Of a stretch of DNA of 64,000 bases, positions 37,061 to 44,669 are shown in pieces. How positions within the stretch are numbered: the stretch's first letter is position 1; each line of letters starts with the position of its first letter. Source of the stretch: Flavobacterium sp. Root186 (lineage in GTDB: Bacteria > Bacteroidota > Bacteroidia > Flavobacteriales > Flavobacteriaceae). Made by a program: the position numbers and the translations under genes. The DNA lies in the NCBI RefSeq assembly GCF_001428525.1, contig NZ_LMHW01000010.1:615177-679176 (forward strand). The letters are read 5' to 3'. The notes beneath the pieces were generated by a model. It saw nothing but the letters and a program-made list of their open reading frames with translations, did no database searches and was not told the DNA's origin.

Positions 37061-38014
37061 ATGAGTTTTTTTAAAAAATTATTCTCTACCGAAAAAAAAG
37101 AGACTTTAGATAAAGGTCTTGAAAAAACAAAAACTACTTTTTTCTCTAAGTTAAGCAAAGCTGTTGCAGGAAAATCTAAAGTCGATGATGATGTTTTAGA
37201 TAATCTTGAAGAAGTTTTGGTAGCTTCAGATGTTGGTGTAAATACAACATTGAAAATTATTGAAAGAATCGAAAAAAGAGTATCTGAAGATAAATATTTA
37301 GGAACAGACGAATTAAATCAAATTCTTCGTGATGAAATTGGCGGATTATTGTCTGAAACCAATACAGGCGAAGCAACTGAATTTGATATTCCAAAAGATA
37401 AAAAACCTTATGTTTTAATGGTTGTTGGAGTAAATGGAGTTGGAAAAACTACAACAATTGGTAAACTGGCTTATCAGTTTAAAAAAGCCGGTTACAAAGT
37501 GGTTTTAGGCGCAGCCGATACTTTTCGTGCAGCAGCGATCGATCAGTTACAAGTTTGGGCTGATCGTGTAGATGTGCCAATTGTAAGGCAAAATATGGGA
37601 AGTGATCCTGCTTCTGTGGCTTTTGATACTTTGCAGTCTGCTGTGGCTCAAAATGCCGATATTGTTATTATTGATACTGCCGGACGTTTGCATAATAAAA
37701 TTAATTTGATGAACGAACTTTCTAAAGTAAAACGTGTAATGCAAAAAGTAGTTGCCGATGCGCCGCATGATGTACTTTTGGTTTTAGACGGTTCTACAGG
37801 TCAAAATGCTTTTGAACAAGCTAAGCAGTTTACAGCAGCGACAGAGGTTACTTCATTAGCGGTAACAAAATTAGACGGAACGGCAAAAGGCGGTGTTGTA
37901 ATTGGTATTTCAGATCAATTTCAAATTCCGGTAAAATATATTGGTGTTGGCGAAGGAATTGAAGACTTACAGGTGTTTAATAAATATGAATTCGTAGACA
38001 GTTTCTTTAAATAA
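37061..38014 (+). CDS. ftsY: signal recognition particle receptor FtsY
   Basis: FtsY receives SRP-ribosome complexes at the membrane. The 317-residue GTPase has a short N-terminal basic part, the N domain helices and the G domain: GVNGVGKTTTIGKLA (P-loop), DTFRAAAIDQL, IIDTAGRLHNK, TKLDGTAKGG and GVGEGIEDLQVF. It lacks the long acidic A domain of E. coli FtsY, as is usual in this phylum. A small membrane protein gene follows by 6 bp. Confidence 0.97.
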   Translation: MSFFKKLFSTEKKETLDKGLEKTKTTFFSKLSKAVAGKSKVDDDVLDNLEEVLVASDVGVNTTLKIIERIEKRVSEDKYLGTDELNQILRDEIGGLLSETNTGEATEFDIPKDKKPYVLMVVGVNGVGKTTTIGKLAYQFKKAGYKVVLGAADTFRAAAIDQLQVWADRVDVPIVRQNMGSDPASVAFDTLQSAVAQNADIVIIDTAGRLHNKINLMNELSKVKRVMQKVVADAPHDVLLVLDGSTGQNAFEQAKQFTAATEVTSLAVTKLDGTAKGGVVIGISDQFQIPVKYIGVGEGIEDLQVFNKYEFVDSFFK

Positions 38015-38020
38015 TTTATA

Positions 38021-38200
38021 ATGAGTTTTTCTTCTTTTAAAAATATATCAGCTGTTGCTTTTTATTTTGCAAGTGTTATGTGTTTTGTTTTAGCAAATGT
38101 TTTGAGAGATACTAGTCTTTCTTTCTATTATGTTTTATTGGTTTTGGGAATAGGTTTCTTCTTTATGGGAGTTCTTAAAAGATTACGAACTAAGCAATAA
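38021..38200 (+). CDS. 59-residue membrane protein
   Basis: An open frame with an ATG at 38021, 6 bp after ftsY. The product starts MSFSSFKNISAVAFYFASVM, has two hydrophobic segments (about 10-27 and 34-52) and ends in a positive tail (LKRLRTKQ). Spacing fits co-transcription with ftsY. I do not recognise the family. Coding is supported by codon-like third-position bias toward A/T and by tight spacing on both sides, but not by a known homologue. Confidence 0.6.
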   Translation: MSFSSFKNISAVAFYFASVMCFVLANVLRDTSLSFYYVLLVLGIGFFFMGVLKRLRTKQ

Positions 38201-38221
38201 TTTATTGACACATTTTTGATT

Positions 38222-38821
38222 ATGAAATACTACTTTCTCATTTTTCTTTTTATTGTGCTTTCTTGTACAAACAGTAAAAATGAAAGTAATAAAAGTCAAA
38301 AAGTAATTGTTATTCAGCCTTTAGGTAGTTTTAAAACTGAACAGGCTACAAAGGTTTTAGTGGAAATTAAAGCTATAAATCCAAATGTAGTTTTAAGGCC
38401 AAATATTTCTTTTCCTGAAAATTCATATTTTAAACCAAGGAACAGATACCGCGCTGACAGTATTATAAAAAGTCTTAAAAATACTATTGGCAAGGATTCT
38501 GTAATTGTAGGATTGTCAAATTCTGATATAAGTACTACTAAAAACGAAATTAAAGACTGGGGTGTAATGGGCTTGGGGTATAGACCTGGAAAAGCCTGTG
38601 TAGTCTCGGATTTTAGATTGCCTGCAAAAAATAAAAATAAAAATCAACAATTTTACAAACTAGTTTTACACGAATTAGGTCATACAGCGGGTTTGCCGCA
38701 TTGCGTAATAAAAACGTGTTTAATGCGCGATGCTGAAGGTGGAAACCCGCTGGATGAAGAAAAAGGCTTTTGCAATGAATGTAAAAGTTTTTTAAAATCA
38801 AAAGGCTGGCAATTAATCTAA
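38222..38821 (+). CDS. archaemetzincin-like (M54) zinc metalloprotease lipoprotein
   Basis: The 199-residue protein has a lipobox (IVLSC, Cys15), so it is probably membrane-anchored. The active site HELGHTAGLPHC gives zinc ligands H150, H154 and H160 and base E151. C161, C166, M168, C184 and C187 reproduce the archaemetzincin pattern HExxHxxGxxHC-x4-C-x-M-x(n)-CxxC, where n is 15 here. IQPLG and YRPGKACVVSDFRL also fit M54. The ATG at 38222 starts a proper signal peptide. It lies 21 bp after the small membrane gene. The substrate is unknown. Confidence 0.85.
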   Translation: MKYYFLIFLFIVLSCTNSKNESNKSQKVIVIQPLGSFKTEQATKVLVEIKAINPNVVLRPNISFPENSYFKPRNRYRADSIIKSLKNTIGKDSVIVGLSNSDISTTKNEIKDWGVMGLGYRPGKACVVSDFRLPAKNKNKNQQFYKLVLHELGHTAGLPHCVIKTCLMRDAEGGNPLDEEKGFCNECKSFLKSKGWQLI

Positions 38822-38841
38822 TGCAGCTTTTTCAAAATCTT

Positions 38842-39912
38842 TTATTTATACAAAGCACTAATTTTCTCCCATAAAGTTTCATCAAAATCAGATAAAGCAA
38901 GGTTTTCCTCGTCTGCCGCATCGCCCATTCTGATGATGACCATATTTTTGCTTGGCACGACGTAGATTTTCTGGTCATTTTTTCCCAACGCCATAAACAT
39001 ATCGTTTGGCCCTGTTGGGATCACACTTCCCGGAAAAGTAAGCTGTGATTGTGGTAAATGATAAGACGCCTTTCCGTTAAGCCACCATAAATAACCGTAG
39101 CCTAAATTGATATTTTGTGAAGTTGTTGTGGCTTCATTAAAATAAGCTTCGTTTATTATTTGATTATTTTCCCATTTTCCTTTGTTAAGCATTAAAAGCC
39201 CAAAACGCGCCATACTTCTTGAGTTACTCGTATAAACGCTGTTTACACCAAGTTGTACCCAATAGCCATTCATTCCGATTTTGTCTCTTAATTTGGTATT
39301 GAAATAGTTCTCCCAGGTTTGTCCACTTGCTTTTGCAACGACATCTTGCAATTTTACATAGACGTTATGATAAGCCCAACGTGTGCCAGCATCGGCTTTG
39401 TAGATTAGGTTTTCCGGCTCTACATCATCGGTACTGTCGTCAAGTCCGGATGTCATTGTTAGTAAGTGTTTGCAGGTTATGAGGTTTTCTTTTGCTAACG
39501 TTTCGCTTGTCCAGCCTGTTCCAATATATTGTGAAACTTTATTGTTGATGTTCAATAAGCCTTCCTGTTGTGCAATTCCGGTCATGGTTGAAGTCAAGGT
39601 TTTTCCGGCGCTTGCCCAATACCAGTTTTTTGTTGCGTCATGTAGGTTGAAATAATTTTCTAAAACGATTCGGCCATTTACTAAAATGATAAAGGATTTG
39701 GAATGTTTTAGTTCAAGGTAATCTAGAAGTGGTTGTACGGCACTTTGATTCCATTTTAAATCAGCTATGGATTTTGTTTCCCACGTTGTACCGGTTAGTG
39801 GGGGGAAATACATGCTTTCTGATGGAGTTGGAACTGGATCTGGTTCTGTAGAATCTTTACTACAGCTTATCAATAATAAAGCTGTCAGGATTGTAAAAAT
39901 AGTTTTGGTCAT
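38842..39912 (-). CDS. beta-lactamase-fold serine hydrolase lipoprotein
   Basis: The 356-residue protein has a lipobox (LLISC, Cys17) and a Pro-rich linker. Its class C beta-lactamase / penicillin-binding fold has SAGK (Ser101, Lys104) as the SxxK motif and YHN as the second motif. The late LGYGYLWWLNG segment is typical of serine hydrolases in the 6-aminohexanoate-dimer hydrolase group. It may act on peptidoglycan peptides, esters or amides in the envelope. The gene is convergent with the M54 gene, 20 bp away. Confidence 0.85.
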   Translation of the reverse strand: MTKTIFTILTALLLISCSKDSTEPDPVPTPSESMYFPPLTGTTWETKSIADLKWNQSAVQPLLDYLELKHSKSFIILVNGRIVLENYFNLHDATKNWYWASAGKTLTSTMTGIAQQEGLLNINNKVSQYIGTGWTSETLAKENLITCKHLLTMTSGLDDSTDDVEPENLIYKADAGTRWAYHNVYVKLQDVVAKASGQTWENYFNTKLRDKIGMNGYWVQLGVNSVYTSNSRSMARFGLLMLNKGKWENNQIINEAYFNEATTTSQNINLGYGYLWWLNGKASYHLPQSQLTFPGSVIPTGPNDMFMALGKNDQKIYVVPSKNMVIIRMGDAADEENLALSDFDETLWEKISALYK

Positions 39913-40007
39913 GATTTTTTATTTTTGGTTTGGGGTTTGACCAAAAATATGTAAAATAGTTTAATGACTAAGAAAACTTATTTCACATGTTTAACCATGA
40001 AATGTTT

Positions 40008-40526
40008 TTATTTAAGTTCCCACTTTGTACCATCTGTAAATACTACATAATAAGCTCTTACTTTAATAATGCGGTTTGCATCTGTAGAAAAATCTTCCCA
40101 GATTTTAGATTTGACTTTCCCTGGTTTTAGTAAATGAGCTATCTCTCCTGTAGATCTTCCTTTTCCATAGAAATATCTGCCATTTGCAGGTTCGTCAAAT
40201 GAATTTTCGCAGTACCATTCCAGCTTAATTGCCTGAATATTCTTTTTGCTTGAATTTTTAAAAACGATTTTAATGTCCTTATGATCGGAGTATTGCGCTC
40301 TAGATAGACTGGTACTTACAATTGTAACTGGTGAATTTTTTGAATTCTTAGTTTTTAAAAAATCATCTTTTATTGAGGTTGTATTATTTTCTTTCTCTTC
40401 GGGTTGATGATAATTATTTATTTGAACATACACAGGCTTAACTTGTCCAATGTTTTTAGGCTGGGTTTTGCTGCATCCTGAAATTAAGAGTAATGTAACA
40501 AATGCTAATATGAAATACTTTTTCAT
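40008..40526 (-). CDS. lipoprotein of unknown function
   Basis: The 172-residue protein has a lipobox (LISGC, Cys18), then a low-complexity polar stretch rich in Asn, Lys and Glu. A beta-rich domain follows (KDIKIVFKNSSKKNIQAIKL, then EWYCENSFDEP and a final YYVVFTDGTKWELK). The pattern resembles immunoglobulin-like or FxLYD-type domains that often end with a Tyr/Phe-rich strand. No catalytic residues are visible. It is a single-gene unit. Confidence 0.6.
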   Translation of the reverse strand: MKKYFILAFVTLLLISGCSKTQPKNIGQVKPVYVQINNYHQPEEKENNTTSIKDDFLKTKNSKNSPVTIVSTSLSRAQYSDHKDIKIVFKNSSKKNIQAIKLEWYCENSFDEPANGRYFYGKGRSTGEIAHLLKPGKVKSKIWEDFSTDANRIIKVRAYYVVFTDGTKWELK

Positions 40527-40794
40527 AATATTTTTAATAAAAGTTTTTGCAATTGAAATTTTAATTCAGTTATTTTTTTAATGAAACTGTAGTGGAATAA
40601 TTTTGGGGCAAAGGTCTTGTAGATTTATGCTAATTCCTGCCATAATATGCCATAAGATTGTTAAAATAGGCTTTTTTACAGTCTTTAGATATTTAGGAAA
40701 TAAAGCTTTAGAAAAATGAGATAATTATCGACTAAAATATTTCTTTTGAAATTTATAAAGTTACCTTTGTAATTCACTAAACTTTCTTTTGAAA

Positions 40795-40890
40795 ACGGGA
40801 GTTCTAGCCCTGATGGCAGCGGCATCCTTTTATGGCCTCGTCTTTTTAACGAGGCCATAAAAGATATAGCGGACAGCAGGAAACAGCTCC
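40795..40890 (+). ncRNA. structured element resembling the Flavo-1 RNA
   Basis: A perfect 13-bp stem (40828-40840 with 40850-40862, core ATGGCCTCG) is framed by TAGCCCTGATGGCAGCGG on the 5' side and ATAGCGGACAGCAGGAAA plus AGCTCC on the 3' side. Those frames, from memory, match the recurrent flavobacterial intergenic element catalogued as Flavo-1 RNA; I cannot check it. It lies in a 385-bp gap and ends 21 bp before a lipoprotein gene. The rest of that gap shows nothing else. Strand is set by the orientation of the remembered consensus. Confidence 0.55.
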
Positions 40891-40911
40891 TTATTAATAT
40901 TATATTTTACT

Positions 40912-41352
40912 ATGAAAAATGCTTTTATAATTTTGGTTTTGTCGCTTTTGTTTGTAAGCTGTAAACAGGAAATAAAACCGGCAGATATTGAAAAACTAAA
41001 TGGGTACTGGGAAATTGAAAAAGTGGTTTTTGATAAAGGTGAGGAGAAGGCTTATGGAATGAACGAGAACTTTGATTTTTTTAAAATTAAAAAAAGTAAA
41101 GGGACTCGAACAAAAGTAATGGCACAACTTGATGGAACTTTTTTAACTACAGATACTTTTGAAAATGTTTCGATTAGATTTACTGATAAAGGAACTTTTT
41201 TAGATTATAATACGGATTATGCTAAATGGACTGAGGAATTAATTTCGATTTCGGATGATGAGTTTGTGGTTAAAAATGATCAGAATAAGGAATATTATTA
41301 TAAAAAAGCGGGACCAATAAATATTTTAAACGATGGCAAAAAGACTAAATAA
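40912..41352 (+). CDS. lipocalin-like lipoprotein
   Basis: The 146-residue protein has a lipobox (LLFVSC, Cys17), then LNGYWEIEKVVFDKGEEKAY, the opening of lipocalin-like small barrels common in Bacteroidota. Repeated strands end with DDEFVVKNDQNKEYYYKK. No ligand is known. Its end overlaps the DUF721 gene by 20 bp in another frame, so the two are co-transcribed and probably coupled. Confidence 0.72.
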   Translation: MKNAFIILVLSLLFVSCKQEIKPADIEKLNGYWEIEKVVFDKGEEKAYGMNENFDFFKIKKSKGTRTKVMAQLDGTFLTTDTFENVSIRFTDKGTFLDYNTDYAKWTEELISISDDEFVVKNDQNKEYYYKKAGPINILNDGKKTK

Positions 41353-41629
41353 TCAAAGTACAATTGGGGCTGTTTTGCAACAAATTATTCAGGTTAATAA
41401 ATTACAGCCAGGGATGGATCAGATTGATGTAAAAGAAGCTTGGACACAGTTAATGGGAAATGGTGTAAAAACATATACCAAGAATGTAGTTTTGAAAGGA
41501 AGCACGCTTTATGTTGAGCTTGGATCGGCTGTTTTACGAGAGGAATTAAGTCACGGAAAGTCTAAAATCGTTAAAATGATTAATGAAGAATTAGGGCGTG
41601 AAGTTGTAAAAGATGTAGTTTTGCGTTGA
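41333..41629 (+). CDS. DUF721 family protein
   Basis: The 98-residue basic protein fits DUF721: TIGAVLQQIIQVNKLQPGMD, VKEAWTQLMGNGVKTYTKNV, then LYVELGSAVLREELSHGKSK. The family is found near recF or dnaA in many bacteria and relates to DciA-like proteins that assist the replicative helicase; a replication role here is inference. The start lies inside the end of the preceding lipoprotein gene. Confidence 0.85.
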   Translation: MAKRLNNQSTIGAVLQQIIQVNKLQPGMDQIDVKEAWTQLMGNGVKTYTKNVVLKGSTLYVELGSAVLREELSHGKSKIVKMINEELGREVVKDVVLR

Positions 41630-41664
41630 TTTAAATTGTTATTTGAAGCTTAAAAATAAATTTT

Positions 41665-41691
41665 ACACTTTCATTATGGAAGTGTTTTTTT
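41665..41691 (+). terminator. terminator after the DUF721 gene
   Basis: ACACTTTC (41665-41672) pairs with GGAAGTGT (41678-41685), with one G-T wobble, and a T-run follows. Confidence 0.75.
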
Positions 41692-41767
41692 ATGATATAT
41701 TTGAGCTTTAAGTATCTTTTTTATAAATGCCTCATTAATAATAAATAAATAAAAACAAAACCAAAAC

Positions 41768-42484
41768 ATGAAAAAAGCATTACTCATTTTAACTGCATTA
41801 TTTGCCTTAACTAGTTACTCACAAAAGAAAAAAGTTGCTGTTGTTTCGTTTTATACGGATAAAACAATTGATCTTTCGGAGCTGGGTTTAAATGGACTGG
41901 CTGCGATAGCTGATTTAGGAAACAACCCAAATTTTAACCTTTCTCCAATTTTAGAGAAATATCACAATGCATTTTTTAATGATTATGCTAAAAAATTTCC
42001 GTTTGATTTACTTCCTGAAACTGAAGTAACTCAGAAGCCAGAATACATTGCTTTTACTCCTAAATTTGCAAGAGAAGGCGGAGAAAGCGGCACTATTATT
42101 AACTATCCTGGATACAAATATATTTATGAAGGAATGAATGGTTCTGTAAATGAAGAAGCATCTGCTCAAATGTTTAAAGAAGTAGCCGATGGTGTTTTAT
42201 TTACAGAAATTCATTTTGCTGTAGTAAAAGGATTCGCTGTTGGCGGAACTGGAACAATAAAAATGAAAGCATATGCCAGAATCGCTTTATACGATAAAAC
42301 AGGAAAAAAAGTATTTGCTTTTTCAGAAGGGGCAAACTCAAAGAAAACTGGAACGATCGTAGGTGGAGTTCCTGTTTTAAGTCTTGATAAAGTACTGCCT
42401 ATGTGTGAAAGTGCATTAGAAGAGCTTTTGAAAGATCTTGATGAAAAACTTGAGAAAATTGTTAAAAAGTCTGATAAGCTTTAA
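41768..42484 (+). CDS. secreted protein of unknown function
   Basis: The 238-residue protein has a signal peptide (cut near TSYSQ, about residue 19). It opens with KKKVAVVSFYTDKTIDLSEL, a strand-loop pattern seen in periplasmic proteins that resemble curli-assembly or lipoprotein sensors. A VADGVLFTEIHFAVVKGF region, a glycine-rich turn (AVGGTGTIKMKAYARIALYD) and a charged C-terminal helix follow. I do not recognise the family. A TATATTTG -7 box is at 41696-41703. Confidence 0.65.
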   Translation: MKKALLILTALFALTSYSQKKKVAVVSFYTDKTIDLSELGLNGLAAIADLGNNPNFNLSPILEKYHNAFFNDYAKKFPFDLLPETEVTQKPEYIAFTPKFAREGGESGTIINYPGYKYIYEGMNGSVNEEASAQMFKEVADGVLFTEIHFAVVKGFAVGGTGTIKMKAYARIALYDKTGKKVFAFSEGANSKKTGTIVGGVPVLSLDKVLPMCESALEELLKDLDEKLEKIVKKSDKL

Positions 42485-42500
42485 TCAATATTTGCTATAA

Positions 42501-42532
42501 AAAAATCCCGTTTCATTTGAAACGGGATTTTT
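42501..42532. terminator. bidirectional terminator between convergent genes
   Basis: AAAAATCCCGTTT and AAACGGGATTTTT form a strong stem with a 6-nt loop, flanked by A and T runs. It serves both the 41768 gene and ndk. Confidence 0.9.
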
Positions 42533-42560
42533 GTTTAAATCTAAATTCTTAAACCTAAAA

Positions 42561-42980
42561 TTAGAATTGCTCTCTGCCAGCAAAGTGAAATGCACCTTCG
42601 ATTGCAGCATTTTCATCGCTGTCTGAACCATGAACTGCATTTTCTCCAATAGAAGTTGCGTATGCTTTACGAATAGTTCCCTCAGCAGCTTCAGCTGGAT
42701 TTGTAGCTCCAATTAAAGTTCTGAAATCTTCTACTGCGTTGTCTTTTTCTAAAATTGCGGCAACAATTGGTCCGCGTGACATGAATTCAACTAATTCTCC
42801 GTAGAAAGGTCTTTCTGCGTGAACTGCATAAAATGCTTTTGCATCAGCTACAGTCAATTGAGTTAATTTTAATGAAACAATTTTGAAACCACCATTAGTG
42901 ATCATTGCTAAGATATTCCCGATGTGCCCGTTTGCAACAGCATCTGGTTTAATCATTGTAAAAGTTCTATTTGTTGCCAT
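42561..42980 (-). CDS. ndk: nucleoside diphosphate kinase
   Basis: The enzyme balances nucleoside triphosphates through a phosphohistidine. The 139-residue protein has [17 protein letters not shown] at the start and the active-site [12 protein letters not shown], with the catalytic His near residue 118. Length is normal. A TACTTTTG box (minus strand, 43011-43004) provides the -7 element. The next gap (42981-43200) holds a long perfect inverted repeat and no gene. Confidence 0.97.
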   Translation of the reverse strand: MATNRTFTMIKPDAVANGHIGNILAMITNGGFKIVSLKLTQLTVADAKAFYAVHAERPFYGELVEFMSRGPIVAAILEKDNAVEDFRTLIGATNPAEAAEGTIRKAYATSIGENAVHGSDSDENAAIEGAFHFAGREQF

Positions 42981-43095
42981 TTTGTATTTTATTAAATTTT
43001 GTGCAAAAGTAGACTTTTTTTGTGAATTGATTTTAATAAATTCATAATTTAAACACGGTAGAATGATGTTTTAACCAAGAAAAGTTTTTTTTGAA

Positions 43096-43193
43096 ACCAT
43101 ATAAGTGATATAAGTTCATTTAAATACCGCATGTATAATATCTCCGCAAAGTATAACGTATTTCTAAAATGAACTTATATCACTTATATGGTT
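43096..43193. repeat. perfect 27-bp inverted repeat
   Basis: Arms 43096-43122 and 43167-43193 are exactly complementary, with 44 nt between. Each arm holds the word ATATAAGT twice (ATATAAGTGATATAAGTT). It lies between the HGSNAT-like gene and ndk. Confidence 0.88.
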
Positions 43194-43200
43194 AATAAAT

Positions 43201-44472
43201 TTAAACTTTGAATATTAATTTGTTTCTGTAGAATATCCACAAAATAAACGTCCAGATGCAAACATAAATTAATGCACCAGCTAATGAAGCGGTCATTGGA
43301 TTACTGAAAAATGGTGCAATCCAAAAACTGTACAAGTAATTTAATAAATTAATTTTTTCGGCAGTCTTATGCGGATTCTGAAACTCAATCATCACTAACG
43401 CTTGTGGAATAATCTGCGACGTAAAGAAAACAATTATGGGATTTACACCCCAAATTAAGAACGGTTTGAATCCTTTTTTATAATCGGCAATATCAATTAT
43501 GTAATATAAAATTGCTAAAAATGTTGTGGCTAATCCTGTGGTGTACAAAACGTAACTGCTTGTCCAAAGTGATTTGTTTATAGGGAAAACAATGTTCCAA
43601 AGTAAGCCTCCAATAATTAACGCAACTCCGGCAATTGCCATTTTTTGTGCTTTTTTAGTTTTTGGAAAGTTTTGCTGTAATAATTGGCCAACCAATAAAC
43701 CAATAATTCCATTTACTATTGATGGAATTGTACTTAAAATTCCTTCTGGGTCCCAGGTTACGGTTCCGCGATACATATGACCTTTTAGTAAAATGCTATC
43801 CAGCCAAGATGCTAAATTTGTTCCTTTATCTAGATTTGCTTCGCCAATTCCCGGAACAGGAATTAAGCTCATGATTGTCCAATATCCTAATAATAAAACG
43901 ATTCCGGTTATGATCTGCGTTTTTTGAGATGTTTTCAAATACAATAGAGAAACTACAAAATAAACAATTGCAATTCGCTGTAAAACTCCCGGAAGTCTTA
44001 CATCGTTGTAAGCTTCAATACCACTGTAAGCGAGAAACAGATAAATGATGAGAATTGAAAATGCTAAGATGTTTTTGATTTTTGAACTGAAATTTCCCAT
44101 TAGTGCATAACCAACGGCAATAGTAATAGCTAATCTTCCAATTAAAAGAGGAATCCCTTCAAGTCCAAACAATTGGATTTTTCCAAAAAAGTTGAAGAAA
44201 ATCCCTAAACAAAGCATTCGTAAAGAGCGAACCAGAATTTTGTTGAAAGTTGTACCGTCATAGAATTTATCTGGCATTGCAAGCGGAACGGCAACTCCCA
44301 TTATAAAAATAAAAAACGGAAATACTAAATCGGTAGGGGTACAGCCGTGCCATTCGGCGTGTAATAAAGGCGGGTAAACATTGCCCCAATCTCCCGGGTT
44401 GTTTACAATTGTCATCAATAAAATAGTGAGTCCTCTAAAGACATCCAATGAAATCAAGCGCTCTCTGGTCAT
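43201..44472 (-). CDS. HGSNAT-like (DUF5009) membrane acyltransferase family protein, second copy
   Basis: The 423-residue protein has about ten transmembrane helices and the family N-terminus ERLISLDVFRGLTILLMTIV followed by TPTDLVFPFFIFIMGVAVPL. LLKGHMYRGTVTWDPEGILS and KPFLIWGVNPIIVFF are also conserved in NagX-like proteins, which are linked to amino-sugar use. It is related to, but clearly diverged from, the protein at 26241-27428. No chitin or heparin genes adjoin it, so its substrate is unknown. Confidence 0.8.
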   Translation of the reverse strand: MTRERLISLDVFRGLTILLMTIVNNPGDWGNVYPPLLHAEWHGCTPTDLVFPFFIFIMGVAVPLAMPDKFYDGTTFNKILVRSLRMLCLGIFFNFFGKIQLFGLEGIPLLIGRLAITIAVGYALMGNFSSKIKNILAFSILIIYLFLAYSGIEAYNDVRLPGVLQRIAIVYFVVSLLYLKTSQKTQIITGIVLLLGYWTIMSLIPVPGIGEANLDKGTNLASWLDSILLKGHMYRGTVTWDPEGILSTIPSIVNGIIGLLVGQLLQQNFPKTKKAQKMAIAGVALIIGGLLWNIVFPINKSLWTSSYVLYTTGLATTFLAILYYIIDIADYKKGFKPFLIWGVNPIIVFFTSQIIPQALVMIEFQNPHKTAEKINLLNYLYSFWIAPFFSNPMTASLAGALIYVCIWTFILWIFYRNKLIFKV

Positions 44473-44591
44473 AGTTTTTGGTAAATAGGTTAATTTTTTT
44501 GTTTTTATAAATTTTTCTATTTGGTTTAGAGAGGCAATAATTTCGAGAAGAGGATGGTTATTTGGTTCTCAAGAATTATTACTTATTTTTT

Positions 44592-44661
44592 GCCACGAAT
44601 TACATGAATTTTAATTTCAGAAAATAAAAAATAATTCGTGATAATTTGTAGAATTCGTGGC
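44592..44661. repeat. GCCACGAATT hairpin, diverged copy
   Basis: GCCACGAATTACATGAATT at 44592-44610 is matched by an imperfect inverted copy ending AGAATTCGTGGC at 44661. It lies between bshC and the HGSNAT-like gene. Confidence 0.75.
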
Positions 44662-44669
44662 TGACTTTT

